Positions 5,696-6,427 of a stretch of DNA of 6,427 nucleotides are shown here, piece after piece (within the stretch, counting starts at the first letter, position 1; every line of letters starts with the position of its first letter). The notes beneath the pieces were generated by a model. That model made no database searches, was not told the origin of the DNA, and saw only the letters and a list, made by a program, of their open reading frames with translations. Source of the DNA: an uncultured Planctomycetaceae bacterium. Its GTDB lineage: Bacteria > Planctomycetota > Planctomycetia > Pirellulales > Pirellulaceae. Location of the stretch: positions 1 to 6,427 of the forward strand of contig CALBTA010000422.1 of assembly GCA_937967755.1 (NCBI GenBank), given 5' to 3'. The position numbers and the translations under genes are program-made.

Positions 5696-6427
5696 ACTTC
5701 CCCATCCTCCTGGCAGATGGCATCAATTGGCACTCGTTCTTCTTTCTATTCTTTGCGCTGATCGCTTGCGGCATGGCGTTGGCGGTGCTGTTCAGCAGCA
5801 ACATCGTCCGCATGGCGTTTTACCTGACAATATCACTCGGCTCGGTGGCCGGCTTGTTCATCCTGGCGGGCGCCCACTTTGTCGGTGCGATGCAGTTGAT
5901 GATCTACGTCGGCGGCACACTGGTGCTGTTGATTTTCGGCGTGATGCTGACCGCCCAAGCGCAATTCGTAGAGATGAAAACCAAAGGGGGCGAGTGGATT
6001 CTGGCGGCCATTGTCGGCGGCTCGATGCTAACCGTGTTGCTGGCGGCAGCTACGAGCGTGAAGTCGTGGCGTCAGCCGTCGGATGACCACATCGCCTCGA
6101 TCCAAGATATCGACGTCTCGCCCGATACCACATCGCTGGGCGCGGCACTAATCGGTCTGCGCGTCGATTCGCTCGCCCAAGAGAACCAGCAACTACGCCG
6201 GGGTATGTCGGGATATTTCGTTCACTTCGAAATTGTCTCGGTCCATCTGCTGGTCGTTCTACTCGGAGCCGCGTACCTCGCCCGGGCGAAGGTGGCGATC
6301 GGCGATCCTGTTCGAACACAAGCGGTGGTCGAACACCCCAATCGGCGGCGCGGAATTGTCATTTCGCTGATTCTGCTGTTGGTAACGCTGGGGCACTTAT
6401 TCTATGCCGGCTTGTGCGGCTGGGTAA
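5692..6427 (+). CDS. nuoJ: NADH-quinone oxidoreductase subunit J (complex I, NuoJ/ND6), 3' end outside window
   Basis: The reading frame is open from the ATG at 5692 to the right edge, 245 codons with no stop. It encodes the complex I membrane subunit beside NuoK and NuoH. Five family helices are visible at about 14-34, 41-62, 66-87, 102-121 and 178-198. The third carries G-A-M-Q-L-M-I-Y-V-G-G followed by L-V-L-L-I-F-G-V-M-L, matching the conserved ND6/NuoJ helix with its pi-bulge region. Y-F-V-H-F-E-I-V-S-V-H-L-L at 175-187 matches the last family helix. The loop 122-174 is long and polar. After a basic linker (199-220, ending R-R-R), a sixth hydrophobic segment (about 221-244) appears that E. 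coli NuoJ lacks; E. coli NuoJ is about 184 aa. The start overlaps the nuoH stop. nuoK is the expected next gene beyond the window. Confidence 0.9.
   Translation, partial: MNFPILLADGINWHSFFFLFFALIACGMALAVLFSSNIVRMAFYLTISLGSVAGLFILAGAHFVGAMQLMIYVGGTLVLLIFGVMLTAQAQFVEMKTKGGEWILAAIVGGSMLTVLLAAATSVKSWRQPSDDHIASIQDIDVSPDTTSLGAALIGLRVDSLAQENQQLRRGMSGYFVHFEIVSVHLLVVLLGAAYLARAKVAIGDPVRTQAVVEHPNRRRGIVISLILLLVTLGHLFYAGLCGWV

Overview
The window reads as chromosomal DNA of a GC-rich bacterium, most likely a planctomycete of the Pirellulales type. This rests on four things: the membrane-anchored PQQ-propeller family with the planctomycete-style opening FPGPNG; the Tat-signal cupin; the large, C-terminally extended complex I subunits; and the frequent lack of a clear Shine-Dalgarno sequence. 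The taxonomic call is inference. No rRNA, tRNA, CRISPR array or complete insertion sequence was found.

Layout. At the left edge (3-131, minus) is a tiny ORF that looks like a signal peptide plus a short tail, divergent from a class 3 lipase/esterase (251-1138, plus). The lipase converges on a minus-strand gene for a Tat-exported, three-histidine cupin protein (1190-1945), with a small perfect hairpin between the two stops. Behind the cupin, on the same strand, lies a gene for a protein with three membrane helices and a PQQ-type beta-propeller (2093-3757). A 147-bp gap holding a good extended -10 box suggests that the cupin has its own promoter.

A gap of more than 550 bp (3758-4330), rich in inverted repeats, separates this block from complex I genes on the plus strand: nuoH (4331-5695, GTG start) and nuoJ (5692 to beyond the right edge), joined by an ATGA overlap. 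NuoH is the membrane subunit that forms much of the quinone site and the start of the proton channel; NuoJ packs beside it in the membrane arm. There is no nuoI between them and nothing of nuoA-G upstream, so a split cluster appears to begin at nuoH.

The most interesting item is a paired, quasi-palindromic REP-like element (5594-5658) inside the 3' end of nuoH. It is translated in frame as two copies of D-G-L-x-R-P-S in a non-conserved C-terminal extension, and it would fold into a strong hairpin just ahead of the nuoJ ribosome binding site. Other points worth a look are the extra C-terminal membrane helix of NuoJ, the thiol-dioxygenase-like histidine arrangement in the Tat-exported cupin, the nested inverted repeats upstream of nuoH, and the signal-peptide micro-ORF.
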